This document shows positions 1-13,200 of a DNA stretch of 64,000 bases, one piece after another. The notes beneath the pieces are model-generated. The model was not told the DNA's origin. It was given only the letters and a program-made list of their open reading frames with translations, and did no database searches. The translations under genes were made by a program, and so were the position numbers. The DNA comes from Micromussa lordhowensis (taxonomy: Eukaryota > Cnidaria > Anthozoa > Scleractinia > Lobophylliidae), in assembly GCA_964020085.1 (NCBI GenBank), contig OZ026600.1, forward strand, positions 30,847,880 through 30,911,879, written 5' to 3'. Positions within the stretch are counted from its first letter, which is position 1, and each line of letters starts with the position of its first letter.

Positions 1-2165
1 GGCTTAGACAGCTTATACATTTTATAGCCTGGCTTATTCAAATAACTTGAAAACCATTGTGCTGCCTCATCTCCAACGTATTGACCTTCTCCATACATTC
101 TCCAGACCCTGAGAATTCAAGAGAAAATGTAAATAGACAGTGTGACACGTACCAGCTGATTTGCTAGTGTACTGAAAATCTGCACCCTGTAAATCAGCTC
201 TAACACAATGTAATGATGTGTAAGTAGAGCACAAAAGTGAGTGACAATTAAAAGGAAATTTGAATTAAACCAAGGCCAACATTTAGTTCAAGGTGCAGTG
301 GCTCAAAAAAGTCTTCAGCAGTTAGAATTGATGGATCATTATAACCACTCTTTATCACTTGATGCTACAATCATCGTATCATGGTAAAGTTTTGAAAATT
401 TAAGGTGGCTCTGAACCCTATGGACAGAATTTTTAAACTTTGTTTTTAGTTACGTCTTATCATGTTCATGAATTATAAGCCTCTAGAGCTATAATTAACG
501 GTGTTTTAGCAGGTCATACTGTTGCTATGGTTAGGTAACCTATTGTGTCAAGTGCCGGAAACTGCTGGAAACTGTTTTGAGCCACCTTAACAGATCCTTA
601 CTAGAATGTGTTGTGCGCTTAATCGTTTGATCAGCCACCATCCACAACCAGGGACAAATAAATTAAAAAAACTGGTTTTTGACAAGTTTTAACCAGTTTA
701 TTACTTATGCATGACAGAAAGATTCAAATTACACATAAACACACCCTGGCTGTCAATTACAGTTTCAAAATGGCGGCCTCTGAGGTCGAATTGTGGGCTT
801 CTTTCAAGACAAATTTCTTCAGGAAAGCAGATACTTGATAGGTTGAAACTTCAGTGAGTGGCTGAATGTTTACTTGCTATAGGTGAAGATAAAAAAGTAA
901 GTCTTTTGGAATGACATTCTCCTGTAAAAATTTTGGCCTTTAAGACTTCTCCTCTCCCTCAGAATTTCCAATAACCCTCCTCGGGGGAGGTATTGGTTTT
1001 TTTTTCTGGAGCCACATATTCACAATGTACAGTTAAGGAAATAATTATTCAAACTTCCCAAAGGCCCATGGAGGGTTTATAAAGATTTATTCAACTACTG
1101 ATACATGTAAGACTCACTGAATCCTCTTGTATTCTTTTTTATCTGCTTTCAACTCTATGTCCACTTTCAACGTCTCCATTCCAGGAGCATTAAGGCAAAG
1201 ATATTTACCATCCTCAAAATGTGGAACCACCAGAACTAGCTTTGGATCTTTACGCTGAGAAACAAAGGCATCATCGGCATCCACAAGAACCCAATGCCTT
1301 TTAAACAAGGAAAAATTCTCAGTAGCAATATACTGAATTATGCAAGAAATGCGATGGCTTATCCTCAAGCTGTTCAAAATGCCAGAGGTGTACACAATAG
1401 GCCAGGGGTAAAATGCAGACTGCACAGTAGACCTTTAATAACTAAATCATGTTACTGTTAATGTCACTGATACATGTAGCTAACAGGAAACGGGCTAACT
1501 GGAGCACAATTCAGGCTAACCGGAGTGATATTCAGGCTAACCGGAGTGCAGATTTTCACTATGATTATGGTTTAAGCACTCAACAATCTGAACAATGGAA
1601 ATAACACGATGTATACTTTCGAAGTCTGTAGTCTGTAGTCTGCATTCTACCCCTGCTCTGCAGTCTGCATTTTACCCTCGGTCTGCAGCTCACAGTCTTC
1701 GTCTTACACTGAGCGGTTTGAAAATATTAAAAGGGAATGATTGATCCCTTACTAAAGCTCTACAAGTGAACAAAATGATAATGATGACCTGGTTGAAATT
1801 ATATCAGTCAGAGTACATTAAGGCAAAGAAATGGATAGCCCCGGTGGATAGCCCGTCCCATGGGGAAATTACTTCAATGTTAAATAACAAAAAATAAAAT
1901 TAACCTCTTATAGATGCCTTGAGTATGAAATAAGGTCAATTTAGTCTTACCTATCATACTCCATTCCTTCTTTGAAGCATTTGACATCGTTCACACGAAT
2001 TCCTTTGCAGGATTTAACAGGATAAATGAACAGGTCTGAAACTCGCCCCACCTCCTTGTAAGATCGTTTTCTCTCATTCCGTTCCCACCACAAGGCAGCA
2101 AGACCCGCTAAAACCACAACAGGCAAACCGATCAACAAATATTTCGAGTAAGAGAAGGAGGCCAT
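1..2165 (-). CDS. MTARC-like: mARC-like MOSC-domain molybdenum reductase, copy A (5' part, runs off left edge)
   Basis: Three exons are read on the minus strand: 2165-1951, 1297-1118 and 108 to below 1, all with GT-AG borders and phases that join. The start ATG at 2163-2165 is followed by a hydrophobic membrane anchor (about residues 8-26), a basic stretch, and then the MOSC N-terminal barrel motif IYPVKSCKG. mARC enzymes are molybdenum-cofactor reductases of the outer mitochondrial membrane that reduce N-hydroxylated substrates with cytochrome b5 and its reductase. Exon sizes, phases and most residues match copy B, so this is a tandem duplicate. The catalytic C-terminal half with the Mo-ligand cysteine lies outside the window, so intactness cannot be judged. 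Family assignment is strong; the paralogue number is not implied. Confidence 0.88.
400..590. mobile_element. TTAA-flanked MITE in intron 2 of mARC A
   Basis: A 191-bp unit begins TTAAGGTGGCTC and ends GAGCCACCTTAA, an inverted repeat bordered by TTAA. TTAA target sites are typical of piggyBac and Kolobok families. A diverged relative lies at about 21290-21466 inside the foldback element. Confidence 0.7.
1490..1730. repeat. Short tandem and simple repeats in intron 1 of mARC A
   Basis: About three copies of an 'aggctaaccggagtg' type unit (1490-1550) are followed by degenerate 'agtctgcattttaccc' repeats (1621-1730). A related tract with the same words occurs at 45235-45315. No coding potential is seen. 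Confidence 0.5.
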
Positions 2166-2175
2166 TGTTGAAACT

Positions 2176-2188
2176 GGCTTTATATGGC
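2176..2188 (-). promoter_or_regulatory. Possible TATA-like element of mARC copy A
   Basis: On the minus strand the sequence CATATAAAG lies about 15-25 bases upstream of the copy A ATG. This is close for a TATA box unless the 5' UTR is very short, so the call is weak. Copy B has no matching sequence in this place: the two copies differ upstream of the start codon. Confidence 0.2.
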
Positions 2189-2199
2189 CTGGCCAAATC

Positions 2200-3365
2200 C
2201 AACGGTAACCTCCCCCCGCCCCTCCCCTCCGAGAAAGGTTTTCGATTTCCTCGGGGACTGGGCATGGCCAGGGCCAGGGACTGGGTACGGCTCATCCAAG
2301 TATTATTGTTTTTCGCTTCCTACATCGGTATTTTTTGTTTAGTTTGAGATAATTGAAATTCAAAAGAGAAGGCCAAACAACCCCTCCGAAAAGTTGCAAA
2401 ATTGAAATCAAAATTCTCGCTAATCCTGGGTTATCTTAATCAAGCTTTTTGGGAGAAACCATTGGAAAAAGGCACTTTTTGGACATTTTGAGCGTTTTAG
2501 CTCCAAACTTCCCAAAAAGACATTTGCAACATAGGAACCCCTGACAGCATGCTTTTCTTTCCCCCAGCATCGCTTTGTGGGGCATTTTTGCACTGCCATG
2601 CGCAAAAATCAAGGTTTCTCTTTTCACACTGTTAATCAGTTTTCAAAGCACATAATCGCAACGTGTAAATGTAATCCTTTGGTGCAAAGCACGTTTTTTA
2701 TATAAGAAATGAATTTCAATGTGGCTATATAAAGAGGTGTAAAATGACACACCCAGTTTAGCGTCGGTCGCCGTTGCATTGCAGGGAAGGCAAGTGCGAG
2801 CACATGTTCGTCGATGAACTTTCTTCAGGCAAGTTTATGTTCCGTCTTCCTCTCTTGTGTGAATTCCTGTTTAACTAGTTGTCTACGTTTTCTTTATTTC
2901 CTCTAGCTTTTCAATTTTAGCCTTTTTTATAGGTCAATATTGCCTTCATGTTGTGAAAGTCTTGAGGTCATCACATACATGTGTGACACCAAAGACTGAA
3001 TCATGATAAGTACAGTTGATCATAAAAACTGAGTTACTAAAGTTTCGTTCATTTCATCGCCGTTCCTTTCGAAGCATGACCATTTTCACTTTCTCCCTTG
3101 ATTACGATAAAAAGAGAAAACTCTCCGCGCCTGCCATCAACCTCGTTCCCAGTGGAGAGAGAGAGCCTGGGAACGAGGTTGGCATGTCATTACTCTGACA
3201 TAGAGAGAACGTTAATGTATATTTGAAGCACATTCCAATCATTTTCTTCAGCCTTGTTGGTAGCCTTTTTAAAGGTTTTATTCCACACATATCAAGAAAA
3301 GCAGCCCATTCAGTGATCATGACTGAGGTGAAAACGTTGACCTTATATGACAACCGTTATCAATA
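2200..3365. other. Intergenic DNA between the two mARC copies, with a small hairpin
   Basis: No convincing gene. One inverted repeat stands out: CAACCTCGTTCCCAG at about 3139-3153 and its complement at about 3167-3181, separated by a GA-rich loop. It looks like the end-to-end remnant of a MITE. Confidence 0.4.
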
Positions 3366-3690
3366 GGCGATTTGCACGATGACGTCAATTGACTACAACT
3401 ACCAGAATCCTTTACTTATACTCTTTCTTATGTTAATTATGGCAACTGTTATTTAAATCCCACCAGGAATTCAAAATTTAAATAACAAAGAAAAAACGAA
3501 AGGAATTCTGGTAGTTGTAGTCAAATGACGACAACGAGGAAATCTGCTATTGCGGCAAGAACTTCATAAAAGGCGATTTGCATCAATGATGATGTCATTT
3601 GATTACGGCTACCAGAATCCTTCAATTCACTCTTTCTGTTTCTTATGCTAATTGGGAAATCTGGTAGTTGTAGTCAAATGACGACAACGT
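3366..3690. mobile_element. Two adjacent copies of a hairpin MITE
   Basis: Unit 1 (3366-3546) starts GGCGATTTGCACGATGACGT and ends in its imperfect complement. Unit 2 (about 3572-3690) has the same ends and a shorter centre. Both arms contain 'gactacaactaccagaatcc' or its complement. The tandem arrangement suggests insertion into, or duplication of, the first copy. Confidence 0.65.
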
Positions 3691-4421
3691 TGGCAGAGGT
3701 GCAAAGCAATGTTCATGTTTCCTCTTTTCTTTCAAGTCCGAGCTTGTGATTGGTCACTGAGGTTCCTGCAGGGGTCTGAGTTTGCCAGAATTGGCCATAA
3801 ATTCAAACTAAAAGTATAGATCGGTCTGTGAAAACGACGTGACAGGAATATGGGGTAGCTAGCTACACGCTCCTAGTGATGGACTCTTATTGCATACAAC
3901 GTGAAGGAAATAAAAAAACATCACGATCAGTAGAATACAGGAGGGGGTGGATGGATGGTGGATACCAGAAAGGAACTAACGTTGACGGTTCTACACCACT
4001 TCTTAAACGAATGCGAAATCACTGACAGCAAATCATTGCTCTTTTCTAAACAGTAACTCTGGAGGATGGAGCACGACTGTAAATCTGTCAGTTGACTGAG
4101 TGTGGGTAATATAGGGCTGTTTATTGATAATTCTATTTTTTTCTCTAGGCTGGAAACAGATCAGTCGGGAAGAGAAGGGATTCTCTGTTTTGCGGAGCAC
4201 ACTTCAGTGATTGTTCACAATGATTCATCCTTGTGCACATGCAGTTATAATACACCCGGGATCACAGACCACAATGCACACAAAAGGTTCTTTAAACAGG
4301 AGTTGAACCTGGAACCGTCTCCTCAACGATCCATGTTCAAGGTTTAACTGGCCTCCTCTTGTGTCACTGGTAAATACATTTCTAAAATGAATGACCAAAT
4401 AGCTGGTACCTAGTGGATGTT

Positions 4422-4716
4422 ATGGAGGCGCGGTGGCCTCGTGGTTAGTGCACATGACTGCGGATCAAGCTGTTCTGGTTCGAGCCCTGGCCGGGGACAT
4501 TGCGTTGTGTTCTTGGGCAAGACACTCGACGCTCACAGTGCCTCTCTCCACCGAGGTGCTCAAATTGGTACCGGCGAATTTAATGCTGAGGGTAACCCTG
4601 CGATGGCCTAGCATCCCATCCAGGTGGAGTAGAAATATACCTAGTCGCTTCATGCTATAGGAACCGGGACAAGCTTCGGCCTGATGAGCCACTTGGCTCG
4701 TGTTCAGACTTTACCT
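4422..4716 (+). mobile_element. tRNA-derived SINE, copy 1
   Basis: The 5' part reads like a tRNA with Pol III boxes: an A box near 'tggcctcgtggttagtg' and a B box near 'ggttcgagccc'. It is followed by a body containing 'cagtgcctctctccacc' and 'taccggcgaatttaatgctg'. The same body occurs at 10918-11172, which supports a dispersed SINE rather than a tRNA gene. Confidence 0.7.
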
Positions 4717-4886
4717 ACGTACTTGGTGCACGTGACCAACATGAAGTATATTGCTCCATATTGCTTTTATTAAAGTTGTACATGTGCAGTGTATACTTAT
4801 GCTCAGGATTTACAAGTTAAATATCACACAGATGATATGTGCAGAATAAAATGGCCTGCTATAAGCCCTTCCTTTCCCGGGGTCCC

Positions 4887-5075
4887 AATAGGCCCTTAGC
4901 AGGATCCGGTCACATGGTACGGAATAAATTACGCTGGGACGCAAATGACGCAGTGAGACTTCCAAAACAAAGGATCTAGCCCGACTTTCCTTTGTTTTGG
5001 AAGTCCCACTCCGTCATTTGAGTCCCAGCGTAATTTATTCCGTACCATGTGACCGGATCCTGCAAAGGGCCTATT
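4887..5075. mobile_element. Near-perfect 189-bp hairpin MITE
   Basis: The unit is almost wholly an inverted repeat. It starts AATAGGCCCTTAGCAGGATC and ends with the complement; only a short loop and a few mismatches interrupt about 90-bp arms. Little decay between the arms suggests a fairly recent insertion. Confidence 0.75.
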
Positions 5076-5154
5076 ACAAACAAAATATAATGGCTCTTAC
5101 AAACAAGACAGCAGTGGTAGAAAATCCGGCAAACAACTGCGTGGAAGATAATGG

Positions 5155-6370
5155 GTTTTACAGTGGAACCCTGGTAATATGGTCACCAACAGGCCATGAA
5201 AATTTGGCCGTATTAATGGGGTGCCTGTATTAACAGGGTAGGGTCAAATTTCATGACTGGTTCAAAATTGAGTGTCTTAACTGATATACTGCACTTCAAA
5301 ACTACTGTTCTTTATTAAGCATCCGGAATGAAGCTAAAATTAAAAAAAAAAATTAAACTTGAATCAATACATATAATATTAACAATGAAATGATGAACAT
5401 AACTGGTTTGAGTGGCAGTATATAAATAGTCTTTAATGAGGAGGTCTACGTAACAACGTGGTTTACAGAAGGGTCCTCTATTAACATTAAACAAAGCAAA
5501 TCTGGGAAAAATGAGCTGGATTTTAAAAAACTCAAATTTGGCTGTCATTAACCGAGCAGGAGGTCCGCGTTCGGTCTGTACACACGACCGAGGTCTAGAT
5601 TCTCCCATACAGACCGACTAAGCTCAGTTAATAAGATGTTTATTATATGGCACAAACAAGAACAATTTAACGTTTAATGTAACTGGTTTGTACTAACTGA
5701 CGTTTTGCTTGCGAATGGCGATGAGCTAAATTTTATTCTGCCAAAGTTTGCTCGTCCTTTTTACTCTTTTTTCTCATCAGGCTTTTTGGCATAAATAAAT
5801 ATTGTTAGATGAAAATAGTCAATGATGTTGCATTTTAGTTTGCAACTTTTTCACTGCAAAACATTACCGGTCTAGATGCCGGTCTAGATGGGAAAATCTA
5901 GACCGCTTTTAATATCGATTTCAGCCAATCAAATTCGTGAATTTGGTAGTTCCCAGTCCTTGTGAGACAGAACCATGTAATAAATAACTATACAGAATCA
6001 AAAAACATAAACGTATCAATAGATAAGAACAAAGAGAGACTATATTAAAAAAATAACTATGCATCGCTTACTGCATTTAACTATAAATTAAAGTTCAACT
6101 TTGGAAAGGCCACACTTAAATGCCGCTATGGTTGGCGATTCTCTAAGCGTAATGTCTAAGGAGTTCCATATATCTGCTGCAAAATTAAGAGTAAACCAAA
6201 GTCCCCATCTTCTATGAGCCGATGATTTCCTAATATCATACTTAGATCTAGAATTATAATTATGAAAACTGTTTTTTTACGATAATTGCATAAATCCTTG
6301 CGCACTCATTGGCTAATTTTAATTAAATTAAATTACATTTTTCATTGTCAATAAGCGGACATTTTTCATG
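5155..6370. repeat. Intergenic DNA with dispersed 'gtggaaccctg...ttaacagggt' repeats
   Basis: The phrases 'cagtggaaccctg(g)taat' and 'gtattaacagggt' occur at 5159-5240, recur at 6640-6730, and a related version follows at 6775-6870. A second repeated theme, 'ccggtctagat', occurs at about 5867-5910. These read as decayed repeat-element ends. No gene is supported. Confidence 0.45.
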
Positions 6371-6375
6371 GTTCT

Positions 6376-6482
6376 GTCCTGTTATTGACAATGAATTTCG
6401 TCATAACATTGTCAAAGTAGTCTGTGGATCCACGCTCTAACTTTGACAATGTTATGACGAAATTCATGATCAATGACAGGAC
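6376..6482. mobile_element. Hairpin MITE
   Basis: The left arm beginning TGTCCTGTTATTGACAATGA is mirrored by the complementary right arm ending at 6482, with about 43-bp arms and few mismatches around a short loop. Confidence 0.7.
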
Positions 6483-7274
6483 ACGCATGCAAAACTGACA
6501 TCAATTTGTTTAATTGAATGAACAGTGACAAACAGGTGCAAAAAGAGATTATTAATGCAGTATAACTGGTATAAATAAGTAGAAATGGGGTAAAATTATC
6601 CAGGATTATACAAGTTCAGAATTTGAAATTTTGGAATTCAAAACTTCGGAATCTGGGCGTTGGCCGTATTCAAGGGGTGGACGCATTAACAGGGTTTTCT
6701 GATAAGAAGATGTACAGTGGAACCCTGTTAATCAGGTCCCCCGACAGGGGTCACAAAAGTCTGTATTAAAGCGGTTCTTTAAAGAGGTAGATGACTGACT
6801 GAGCCTTTGTTTGGGCCAGAATAAAGTGGCTGTAATAACGAGGTGGCGGTATTAACCGGGTGGGCGTAAGGCGGGGCTTCCATTGTATGTGCATTTTGCT
6901 GCGACAAAAGGGAGTGGTCATAATAATGACTAACAAGGTCCCCGTAATGTGGGATGTTCCACTGTACCTATGTTGGGTCACAGCTGGAATTTTTCCCAGC
7001 TGGGTTTTAGCCAGATGGGCATCTGGGCATCCTGTGGACACCCACTTTTTAAAGAAAATTGTTTTATTTTTCACAATTTGCTATGTAAATTTGTTCATTT
7101 GAGCAGATGTTTAGGCACACTTAGGATGTCCACTTTTCAAATCCTGGCTAGCTAAAAGCCTGTTTCCAAGTTCTTTAAACGGTCACTGACTTCTAAAAGC
7201 ATCTTTTGAAAATCGTTTTCTGACAAAATAAATTCCCAAAGTTGCATATGAAACGTATCCAAGTAACATTAAAT

Positions 7275-10200
7275 TTACAAGGAAACCATTACACTATCCC
7301 CTAGCCTTATATACCCCACCCTATCCCCCTCAGGAGCCACATGGACTCCAAAGAGAGGAGAATTGCCTTGTCTTGGATCTCTGTCTTCAGGGAGTCTGAT
7401 TCTGAAATCAATATTAAAAGCAGATGATACAATTCAAAGAAATCATGCAAAATGTTTTATTTATGCATTATTTGGCAGAGTGGATTGAATCATAACCAAC
7501 ATCCAATGACATGCTTGTTCAGAAACGGATAACAAGATAAAATAAGCTAAGTGCATTACAGTAAAACCCATGTGTAAGAACCTTACTAGGTTCTTGTATT
7601 TTGGGGTGGTTATGAGCAATTTAGTAAAGTAGGTTCTTAATTGGGTTAAGTTTTTTTTTTTTTCTGGTAATCAACAACTATATCTCCTTCACAGAAATTA
7701 CAGTGCGACTACTCTAACCAAAGCCACCCAACAAAATTTTCTACAAATTTAACGAATGAAAATCGTGGAGGTTTCAAATAGTTTTCCAACAAATTATCCA
7801 AAATGACCACAAATCTGTTGTCTTTGTAATGTACAGCTTGATTACATGAATAAAAACAAAACTTGGGGTTCTTATATTTTTGGGTATTGAATGGCAAATT
7901 TCTGCCTGCAGGTTCTTAAACCAATAGGCTCTTACACACAAGTTTAACTGCATTTGTTATTTGTACTTGGACACGAGAGTAAGGTCTCAAGTTTTTTCAC
8001 TCTGATAGCTCTCATTATATCCAAATCCATGCCTTCTGTACTCTGTCTTTACATTTAAAGAAAAGCACAACACTCTAAATTAAACAACAGTGTTTCGGCA
8101 GATGCTTTTGCCATCTTCAGCGTGAATTGAACATAGCGTGCAGTATGCTTCTTTGCTAATTACATTAAGTTTTACATACTGCCCACAGACTGAGATAAAA
8201 GTGAACCAAAACCTAAGTTTCTAGCAAGAAGATGTGGACAGTCTATCACTCTATGTAACTTGGGTCCGTTTTGTGAAAAACTGCCTGGCGTAATACTATT
8301 ATAGCCTTTGATTGCAATCAAATTTTAGACCACTGAAATGCTTGAGGAAAAAAATCCTCTTAGTAAATTTTATTACCTTCGCAAAGTAGCCAGAGGCTCA
8401 TCTCCATCCTTTTCTCCAGTAGCAGGATTCACTGTAGTGAGTATACACCTTAGAAAACAAATGAACTTCTTCTAAGAATAATTAAAACTAGTTATTAAAA
8501 AATTATCCATACTAACAGTATTTAAATAATATGCATATATAGGGCTAGTTTTCACAGCTCATAAGCATATTGACCAATAAAATGCAGCTTCAGTAAGGTG
8601 ATAATTTATAGCATGTTATATTAATAATTATGCAACCTTTCTAACAAATGGCACTACTTAACTGCACCTTATTGCATATGTTGTTCATGCTTAATACAGG
8701 CCTTCTGAAATGTGATGGTGCGATTTCGCACAATCGACATCAAATCGCATACAATCGCACAATTCACGAAAAATCACAGAATCATGAAAACCACACAATT
8801 TTAACAAAATAAACTGTTAGTTAATGATTTATCTGGAAAAATCTACAGTGTTTCAAGATGACTTGGCTTTGAAAAAGCCTCAAAAACCTTCTACTACCAT
8901 CGACTTCGTAAACAACCAAAGACCAAGGCGTTTTATGGCCCTCTGGGGACTGGAACTGGTGTAACGCGACAATCCTGTTTTTTGCTCGGACCAATCAGAA
9001 TTGCTGGACAAAATCATACATACATGTATGATCCAAGTGTTCTTGACTGCAAGCTGCAGCTTCTTTCATGGAATATGCAACAAAACTTAGCCACGTAGCA
9101 GATTTAATGTTCTTTGTGGATAATTTCAATTCAAGTCAATTTTTATTTCTATAATTTTGAATTTTATAATTTAAAGAAAAAAGTTTGCATAACTTATCAC
9201 ATAATTTATCGCATAACAGCCTGCTCTTATCACATAATCTGCCCCGAATATTTCACATAACTTCTGGGTTTTTCTATCACACCCTATCAGAAGGCCTGTT
9301 AAAATGAGTTTGTGAAAAGCAAAGGATCCCACTGCAATCTTTTTTGTACAATTGATGATTTTGGTCCACTGATCACAGATTGATTATTCAATAATGAATT
9401 ATTAAATTCATAAAAATAATACACGTTGTCACTGCCTTACCGTCCACAATTTTTAAGATATCTAAATTCAACATCTCCTACTTTGATTGTCTTTCCTGCC
9501 CATTCATCCTACCAAAACAAAAAAGAGATTAACCTTTTTTTTATTGTTACAGTTCCTGAACAAGGAAGCAATATTTTATTCCAAACAACATGAATTACAT
9601 GTATATGTTGTAGGTCAAAATGAAATTCAGGTTAAAATGAATAATTAGGGTTAGAAAACAAAGGAAAGTGAGAATCAAACTAGGTTAAAATCATTTTAAC
9701 CTGAATTTCATTTTGACCTACAACATATATGTCAACTGTACCTGCAATAATAAAACAGTCATGCTGTTGATCACTGAACAACTGAAGGAAAATGCTTTCT
9801 TATACTCAGAGTTACTGTGATTATCTTTCTGAATGAAATTATAACAGGATTGAACATTGATACATGTTGATACAGGTCAGTCCATGTCAATCCAGTTAAT
9901 GGAAATCCTCTGTAAGTACATGTACAAACTTAATCATGCTCCAGGGCAAAATATAAGATTAGTCTGACCATCAATTTGATAATCACATTACAGTGCTTTC
10001 ATAATATTTGAAGTAGGTGGCTACCTCGGAACAGCAGCCACCGGACTAATATGAGAAGCCCAGGAGAATTTCTCTCTGGAGAAATTTTAAAGTTAAATAT
10101 ACCTGCCAAAGCTCCGGCAGGTGCTGGGACTATTAAAAGCACTGCCATTAGCTGACACCTCTCCAAAGACCAAAGGAGATGCTTTTTCAGGTCTTAATTG

Positions 10201-13200
10201 CCAAAGGTGTCTCGATAATTACAGGAGGTTTGGTGAGTTTGTGTTTACATTACATTCTGTTCAATAACAAAACATTGAACATGAATGACAAAAATTCACC
10301 TCCTCAAACCCGGCTAAGCCACTAACAACAACATTTGGACGGAATCTCTCCATTGTAACTGGTGATGGAAGTTCTTCATTAACTGCTGCTAAAGAAGCCT
10401 CACTTGCAATCATGTATGGAGCAAAATCTCCAAATGATGCCTGTGAAAAAGAAAAGAATTTTCAACAAAGGGGAATTAAAACAACTTAATTAAAGGACAC
10501 ATTTCCAGCCTTGCCTAGACGGGGAAGTGAAACAGGGATTGGAAAAATTAAAAAACAATTGTAATGAGTGATTTCTTTGTCAAGGCTAAATAGTCAGACT
10601 CAGAAGGATAAGAAGATAGCCTGCATAGCAGGCATTCCCATTGTGCATATAAGTGTCAGTGAGGGGCGTCTTTCCTTTGGGACATGTGAAAATTGGGGCT
10701 AGAGCAAAAATAGGGAAAAGAGATGCCCACTGCCCCTACTCCATTGACTTTTTTGTTTTTGCCCCAATTTTCTAAAAGTCAGAGTGCAGAGAAAGCACTT
10801 TGCCGGTACCAGAATGCTTGCTACTATAATGCAGGCTAGGGTGAATAGTTATTAGCTAACATCACTTAAAACAATACATGCCAAAAACATATTAACTCAA
10901 TGTTCTCTTATATAACTGCTGCAGTGGTCTCATACATGTAGTTGGTGCACTTGTCTTTGGATCGAGTGGTTCTGGTTCGATCCCTGGCCGGACACATGGT
11001 GTCGTGTTCTTGGGCCAAACACATTACTCTCACAGTGCCTCTCTCCACCCAGGTATATATTTATGGGTACCGGCAAATTTAATGCTGTGTGTAACTCTTT
11101 AATGGACTAACATCCCATCCAGGGGAGCTCTGACCTGATGGGCCACTTGGCTTGTATGCAAGCTTTACCTTACACTTATAGTATGTACATTGCAACAAGT
11201 AATTGGTTCCTATTAAAGGATTTGGAGATTTTCATAATTGCCCATCATTGCAACACAGTGGGCTCTTACATACATGTACATGTACATATACATACATACA
11301 ACTTTTATTTATACATCGATGTAATGAAAACTAACAAGTATGAAATGTCATCAGTGACAATTAAACTTGGACCAGTCAACTGGAGCTGAACAGGTCAACT
11401 ACATGTAATTACATGTAGCTTCAAGCCACTGCATCTTCTACTTAGAATAAATAATAAGGAATTAAGAAAGAAATGAATTTCTAGTTATTACCTTGTCACC
11501 TGGAAGACCAACATCACCCCACTTTTGATCCTCACAAATTACTCTGGGCTTAGACAGCTGATACATTTTACAGCCAGGTTTATTTAGATAATTTGAGAAC
11601 CACTCTGCTGCCTCATCTCCAACATATCGACCTTCTCCAGACATCCTCCAGACCCTGGGCATAATGTTTCAGAACACATGTCACTCCAAAGGGTAACACC
11701 ATCTGTATTGTCAGTGAAACTGAGTACAGCATGTGTGGCCAATGCTTTCATGAGACATCTTACAAGTAGATGAAAGCAAAATGTATGTTATACAGTAAAC
11801 TCTTGTTAAAGTGGTCACCCTAGGAGCTGCCAGTTGGTGTCTGTTATATTATAACTGTTACAAGAGTCAGCAATAGCAGGGTTGGGGCTAAAAAAAAGGT
11901 GCTATCTGGTCGTCCAGGACAAGTAAGGTTTCCCTCTGAGCAAGTACTTTTCATTCTCAAGGGAGGGAGTACCTACTAAATCATTTAAGGGGCAAACTAA
12001 GACTTGCCATTGGCCCTGAGGGTGTAATGAAAATGAACTAATTTTCGGTTCTATCAAGTGTCAGGTCTGCTAAAAATCTTTAAAGATTTACAGTTTCTTT
12101 TGCTATGATTCATAATCATATAGGTCAAAATAGCTATGTATACAAACTAATAAACTTTCCAAGACTGCAGAATCATTTATTATAAAGTAATTTAGTATGT
12201 CCAAGTTGTCCTTTGTGACGAGAGAAGAACTTACAATAAAAACATTACTTTGGGACCACGGCACCTAAGTGTCTGCAATTCTGTAATTTGGCATGAGCCC
12301 ATTATACATAGTAGGAGTTGTTCCCATATATTTCTTTGTAGCTTCAGACAGGGATGTAGCTTCTGTCTGTAACAGTGAGTGTCTGTAATAGCGGGGTGTC
12401 CGCAAGGTGAGAGTGGACAGTATCTGGCAAGAATAAATCAACCTCCTTCCTTGTAAACGGACTGCAGGGTCGAAATGTTGGCTGTCTACCTGTTGATTTC
12501 AGGTAATTTCAGAAAGTGACAGGTAAAAAATATTCAAGCCTGTCGCTGGCAACAGGTAAGAAAACCATGATAGTAATACAGAATTTATTGATTTGTATAA
12601 TATTTTCATCCGTTTCTCAACCCAAAGTCGTTCTCACTTGTGCAGCTCTCACACAGTATTTACCAGACTTAACTCAATATTGAATAAAAGCAAGATGATG
12701 CAATCTTTGTAGTGCACCTGACAAAGACAGCATTTCTTTGCTGATCAAGCGTGAGTTTGCAATATGGACCGTTTTCTGACCTGTAAGTCATTGCTTTCTA
12801 TCAGTTTATTATTAATGATTGTACAACCCCAGTTGAGTTTCAAAAAGTGAAAATAAAATAATATTAAATTAAATAATATTGTTCAAGTTGGATGTTGGTG
12901 GAGACAGGTAAAAATACATTCTGCCTGTCACTAGACACAGGCAAACAGTCTGGAACATTTCAACCGATCTGGACTGTACCCTTATCAAAATTATGAATTA
13001 CTGTAACATGTCTTCCAACAAGCTGGTGCACACAATGTACCTAGAACACTTACCGAATCCTCTTATATTCATTTTTATCTGCTTTCAACTTTATGTCCAC
13101 TGTCAATGTTTCCATTCCAGGAGCATTTAGGCAAAGATATTTACCATCCTCAAAATGTGGAACAACCAGAGCTAACTTTGGGTCTTTACGCTGAGAAACA

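Noticed and set aside
4422..4500. Functional tRNA gene
   Set aside because: A and B boxes are visible but no cloverleaf closes, and the same sequence with a long body recurs at 10918: it is a SINE.
8070..8130. Minus-strand hammerhead (CTGAAGA ... GAAAC)
   Set aside because: Stem I cannot form and the cleavage triplet is poor; at most a decayed Penelope-related end.
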